Shown here piece by piece: positions 59,520 to 64,000 of a stretch of 64,000 bases of DNA; positions within the stretch are counted from its first letter, which is position 1, and every line of letters starts with the position of its first letter. The position numbers and the translations under genes were made by a program. The DNA comes from Citrus sinensis. Its lineage: Eukaryota; Streptophyta; Magnoliopsida; Sapindales; Rutaceae. The stretch spans positions 42,923,501 to 42,987,500 of the forward strand of contig NC_068558.1 of NCBI RefSeq assembly GCF_022201045.2, read 5' to 3'. The notes under the pieces were generated by a model. The model did not search any database. It was not told where the DNA came from and saw only the letters and a program-made list of their open reading frames with translations.

Positions 59520-62500
59520 TGAACGGGGGACATGATGGGCTAATGTGTAGGCTTTTAAGGGGACATACGGTAATGGTTTATGCCATATGGGGCTTCTATT
59601 TTAATGTGTGAGACCTACTTAAATGACTTACTAAAATTGTTTTATTATTTGTAACTTGGGTTTCGTTGATATCATTTCTTTATGCTCCAAGTTTGATTTT
59701 GGGGTTTAATCTCATTTTTTTTATTTTTCACTTTAATTATTTTTTTTTCCGCCGAACGCCGCACCTGGGAACTGCTGCTGTTTGTCGCTTTGTGGAAGCT
59801 TAGTTAGTTTCCTCTACACTTCCACTTCTCCCATTGCCACCCGCCGGAGCAGCCTACCGACAACCACTTAAGTGAGTTAGATGATCGGCAACTTCACCAT
59901 GCTCCTGCTGTTTCGAAGATTTTGTCACTTCACTCTAACTGTTTTTCATTTTCTTTTTTTAGGTTCTTACAATTTTTACAATATCTTATTATTATTTTTT
60001 TGTTGACGTCAAACTTTGTTTTTTAACAAAATGTTTTAAATTTTAACATAAAATGAGTAACATCGAGGAGTATTATAAAAACTGTAAGAAGTGTATGATG
60101 TAGAATGATAACATTAAAGAGAAAATGGTAATATTTCTATTTTATTTAATGTGGCAGGAGTAGACTTAATTACTTTATTCATTCGAAGATATATTGACTA
60201 TTTGATCGGGAAATTGATTCTTGTTAAGACAATTATTAAAGGAAATATGATCAAATTTAAAACTTACGGACCAAAAAAGATTGTAATGTAGACAAATTAA
60301 TATAAACAAGTGGAGATTAGACATATAATCCAAAATGAATTAACGGTCCTATTGCCTTGAACTTTGAAGCTTGGTGAAGCAAAAGGACACACACATACTA
60401 ACCGGTTACTTTAATTTGCTTCGTGTCTTATTGGAAGATTGGGATATGGGCCACTGGATGATAATGAAAATGAAGGAATAGTCCTCTCTCTCCTTTTTTT
60501 TTTTTTTTTGGGATCAAGAAATGGTGCTTCCCTGCCTAAAGTAAAGTTGGGTGTGTGTTGCCCTCGTGTATAATGCTCCATTTCTCACATGAGACAAAAA
60601 AAAAAAAAAAAAAAAAAGGAAGAGCAACTTAAATGTGGCAAAAGAAAAGGGCTACTTTGAAGTGAGGCCATCATTATTTCTCTTTAATTAAAAGGCCACC
60701 GCCTATTATCACAAACTGGTAATTCAACTTAAAGTGAGCCCTGTGATAGGCTTTTGGGTTCCGTTGCACGAATGAAAGCTTTTCAAGACCTAGCTCCTAG
60801 CAACAGAAATATTCTTTCAACATTCTTCTGCTACTGGGGTTATCTAGCTACCATCCTAGACTAGTTGATCAGCAGCAATAATAGTTCAGTTCACACATCC
60901 TTTCACCATTTTCAAATAAATTTGTGGGTTTGTGTTTAGATGGTTTGGTATGTGCAATCCAAATATCTAAGCTCAGAATGGACCGACCCGGCGCCAGGGA
61001 AAATCAATCAATCAATCAAACAAACTAGCCGGCTATCCGGCTATCCATTGGAGATGACATAGGTTGGCATGCATGGAGAGAAACGAGAATTGAAGAAGAA
61101 GCATTATTATGGTTGCATCAGCACACACGTGAAAGACGTTCAGTACACTAGCATGAGAACAAAAGGAAGTGAAACTGAAACGTATTCATCATATATTATT
61201 ATAGAAAAAGAAGTGAGAGCGCAGCCTAAATAGGATGGAATAATTTCGTCACTTTTAACAGCGGAGAATGGCTGTTTGCACCAAAAAGCACAATCCGATG
61301 TCACAGCTGAGCTGTGTCGCTTAGGGATGACAATTATTTCTTATTCCGTTTAGGACGTGATTGGAACATACTTTTATCTCAAAAATAAGTAAAGAGGGAG
61401 AAATGAGATTTTTTTAAATCATGTTTGCATATATAGGATATGACATGATTGTGATTGATAAATCTTATCTCATTCCTTCTTATTGTCAACCCTAACTGTT
61501 GATTTAGTTTATTATTATATTATTAAATATTTAAAATGGCTGAAGTTGGTTATTGTTTAAATCTATAATTTTTTATACATAAGTCTTAATATTAATGTGC
61601 AATAAAAGCAAACAAACAAATAAAAAATGTTAGATAAAATTGTATATTATTTGATTATTCTAATTTGTATTCATTGAAGATTTTTTGCTATATTAAATTA
61701 TGATGATCCTTAAAAGAAAAATTGTCAAAATTTATTTATTTATATTTGGTATTATTTAGGGTAATGAAATGGGACGAAATATTTAACGGGTCTGGACTAG
61801 AATAAATTTTTATCTAAAAAAATAAAAAGATAGAAATAAGATTTTTTTATCCTACTTTTTTTTTAAGAGAACTATTACTCATAATATTTACATCATACAA
61901 ATTTCTAAGACTCGTTTACATCAATTCTGATATGATACCGCTAAGATTTTTTAATCCTCTTAAATATTTTAGGGACGCCCAACTCTCATTCTGAGAGAAA
62001 TACTACATTCACTCAAGTTCTGAAACTTAAAGGAAAAATATTTAAACTAAACTTCTGTAATACATCTGCGGGGACTTGTGAGGGAAGTAGCTCTAGCCAC
62101 TTGGGCTAAGCCCAACTGGTTACTTTTTTATCCCACTTATATATGCGAAACAGGGCTGAAATTAACGTACTCCCTCGGACTGCCAACCCTAGTGTCACCG
62201 CTTCCGTCACTTCTTTCTCGCCAATTTCTTTTCGATCAAAGTTTGGAGAGTGACTATGCATTCCCAGGACAAAACTACCTTACAGATTCTGTATGTAACA
62301 GCTCAATGGAAATTAGTCTTGTATCAGCTAAATTCCAACAATTTTTCCTCTCTCCTGCAACGCGTGGATGCTCCTCATTTGCTGCGTTACATACAGAGTC
62401 TGTAACGTAGCAAGGTCCTGCATTCCCAGCCACACATGACATAATCTGCAGTTAATTTCAAGTCGAGACGCAGCATAATCATCCACCATGCACATGGCAA

Positions 62501-63450
62501 ACATGCAGACATGCACACTGGCTATAAGATCTTCTAAATCATTGAGCTTTTTTTTACCCGACCAGCACCATCATGCCCCTGGACTACTTTATGGCGAATT
62601 TTCTTCTTGTGTTGGAGACACAGTCTCCGAAAAATGATGTTTGATGCTGATTTTCTCACTTCGCTGTATCAACTATCAACTACCGAGCACGCACGAGTCC
62701 TTATCTCAAAGACAGCTGACCTGTTAGTAAATTTCTATTTTTATTTTTTTAGCTTACCTCGGCCATTTATTCCCATTTATAAATATCAGATTCAGGCCTT
62801 TATCGTGTTGATTTGCAAATGATTCGTGGTGCTTCCTAGAATTTGGGTAAGAAAAGATCAATGTAAAAGTTTTGAAATAGCAGGCGCAATGTCAAAAAAC
62901 TGAACCCGACAATTTCCATGCCAATTGGGCAGAGCAGTGCGTAAAGGTCTCAAATCTATATAATTAAAATGTAAATATCTGCTTCAGGAAAAAATTGATT
63001 ACAAACAGAATGTATATCAGATATAATCTTACTAGGCATGCATTTGACCTTGAAAAGAAAATAATATAGCTTAATCCATTGCAAAATTTGGCAGATAAGA
63101 TTACTCGTCTTTGCATGTTTCTTAAATTTATACCTGATTGACAGGGACACTTATCCGGAAATAATCCCGCCAATTGTAGTACAAGAAACTTGGATTTTGT
63201 GTATCTAATTGTATTGGCATATAATCTAACAAAAGGAAAGCTAACGCCAGATGATATGGCCGAAGATAGCATCCTCACTAAAGCTTAAGAAACACCAAAG
63301 TACCCTTTTTTTACACATTTACCAACATCATTTACATAGCCAAAAGCAGCAGTTGAAAGATCTCCAGGCAAACCCCAAAATGAGATCTTACAATCTTATC
63401 CAAGAGTTAAAATTTCTCATGTGGTAATTAAAGACATTCAGATATTCAGA
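59520..63450. other. Gene-poor right flank
   Basis: AT-rich DNA with T and A runs near 60500 and 60600 and one SINE-like segment at about 61856-62135. Open frames (for example 62078-62410) have no recognisable domains. A GC-richer patch at 59750-59900 (CCGCCGAACGCCGCACC) carries no gene that I can support. Confidence 0.45.
61856..62135 (-). mobile_element. SINE-like element, minus strand
   Basis: On the minus strand TAGCCCAAGTG (62108-62098) fits the Pol III A-box TRGYNNARNNG, within GGCTTAGCCCAAGTGGCTAG, a head I recognise from tRNA-derived plant SINEs. The element would run about 250 bases to an A-rich tail (CTCTTAAAAAAAAAGTAG, about 61870-61856). No clean B-box was found, so it is old or misassigned. 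Confidence 0.4.
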
Positions 63451-63453
63451 CAA

Positions 63454-63542
63454 TCAGTCATGACCTTTCCCAAAAGAGAGTGGACATCCAGTTACCTCCT
63501 TCATCTCTTGTGATGAAACCTCACCTTCAACAGGAACTGCAT
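63454..63542 (-). CDS. Possible last coding exon of an off-window minus-strand gene
   Basis: On the minus strand a TTAAG acceptor at about 63545 precedes a frame reading ...AVPVEGEVSSQEMKEVTGC... ending SFGKGHD and TGA (63456-63454). Composition is less AT-rich than its surroundings and looks coding. I do not recognise the protein. An alternative acceptor (ACAG at about 63549) would give a different short tail. The rest of the gene would lie to the right of the window. Confidence 0.3.
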
Positions 63543-63729
63543 CTTAACCTGTCAAATATAAAAACCTCATCATCCACCACTCATGGAAATATTAGCTTCA
63601 CACAGCACATTTTGTATTTACATGAGCACATTTAAGAGGTGAAGCATAATCATTTTGTACCAACTTCACAGCAATGAAATAAATAGTAATGAGCACATAA
63701 TGGGAGATTGACACTTCCGTCCCCTGTGT

Positions 63730-63755
63730 ATACACACACACACACACACGCACAC
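63730..63755. repeat. CA microsatellite
   Basis: A run of about 10 CA repeats with one CG interruption. Confidence 0.9.
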
Positions 63756-64000
63756 ATATACCACTAGGGTCCCTTATAAATTTTTAATTTTTTTGTCCCT
63801 GGGGTAAAATCATTAGCAGAAATAGCACATTGTTGAACTAATGTGACCTTTTAAGATGCAAATTGACTAATCGTAATTTTTAGTAGACATGTCCGATTTT
63901 TATCTGCTATCAATGTATATGTTCAAAGGTCACATTTATCCTTCAATAATGTACTCCATTTAAATGCCTAGGATGAAATGAGGAATTAAAACTTTATTAG

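Noticed and set aside
62078..62410. 110-codon frame with organelle-like flavour
   Set aside because: No recognisable domain; its start overlaps the SINE-like head, so a coding call is unsupported.

Overview
The window is nuclear DNA of a eudicot flowering plant. It is AT-rich, its genes are split by GT-AG introns, and it is full of small transposon relics and microsatellites. Every recognisable protein is plant-type. I see no bacterial, phage or CRISPR features. The species cannot be named from the sequence; a rosid is a reasonable guess.

Layout, left to right. A minus-strand ATG9 (autophagy) gene runs off the left edge; its coding start lies near 1.4 kb behind a roughly 2-kb 5'UTR intron. 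CDT1 (replication licensing) is complete at 5.1-8.3 kb, with E2F sites and a telo-box just upstream. From 7.6 to 19.7 kb lies a tandem segmental duplication of [CDT1 tail - EamA/WAT1 transporter - small conserved gene of unknown function]. In the left unit the transporter and small gene are ruined. In the right unit they look intact, while the CDT1 tail is a dead fragment. Each unit later received its own solo LTR, and one LTR then took a hAT element, so the order of events can be read from target-site duplications and empty sites. After a gene-poor stretch, a LONESOME HIGHWAY-like bHLH gene occupies 25.2-31.3 kb with a probable conserved-peptide upstream ORF. A 2-oxoglutarate/Fe(II) dioxygenase (31.8-33.0 kb, minus) has an apparently broken splice acceptor. 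A second cluster of solo LTRs covers 34.3-37.9 kb.

At 39.1-39.6 kb on the minus strand a C/D-box snoRNA resembling U44/SNORD44 has its own TATA box and telo-box, with a degenerate sister copy downstream. It diverges from a class-3 lipase gene (40.0-43.5 kb). Long gene-poor DNA follows, containing two LOB-domain genes in convergent orientation: an LBD29/LBD17-like gene (50.8-51.6 kb, plus) and an LBD16-like gene (58.6-59.3 kb, minus). A Mutator-type MITE with a perfect 9-bp target duplication lies between them. A possible last exon of another minus-strand gene sits near 63.5 kb.

Gene order echoes two Arabidopsis chromosome 2 neighbourhoods, from memory: APG9-CDT1a-bHLH155 (At2g31260-31280) on the left, and LBD16-LBD17-lipase (At2g42430-42450) on the right. 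The genes do not form one pathway. The left genes are housekeeping (autophagy, S-phase licensing, vascular/root bHLH), and the right LBD pair belongs to auxin-driven lateral root and callus formation. Exon borders were derived by hand from splice signals and reading frame; no alignment or expression data were available.
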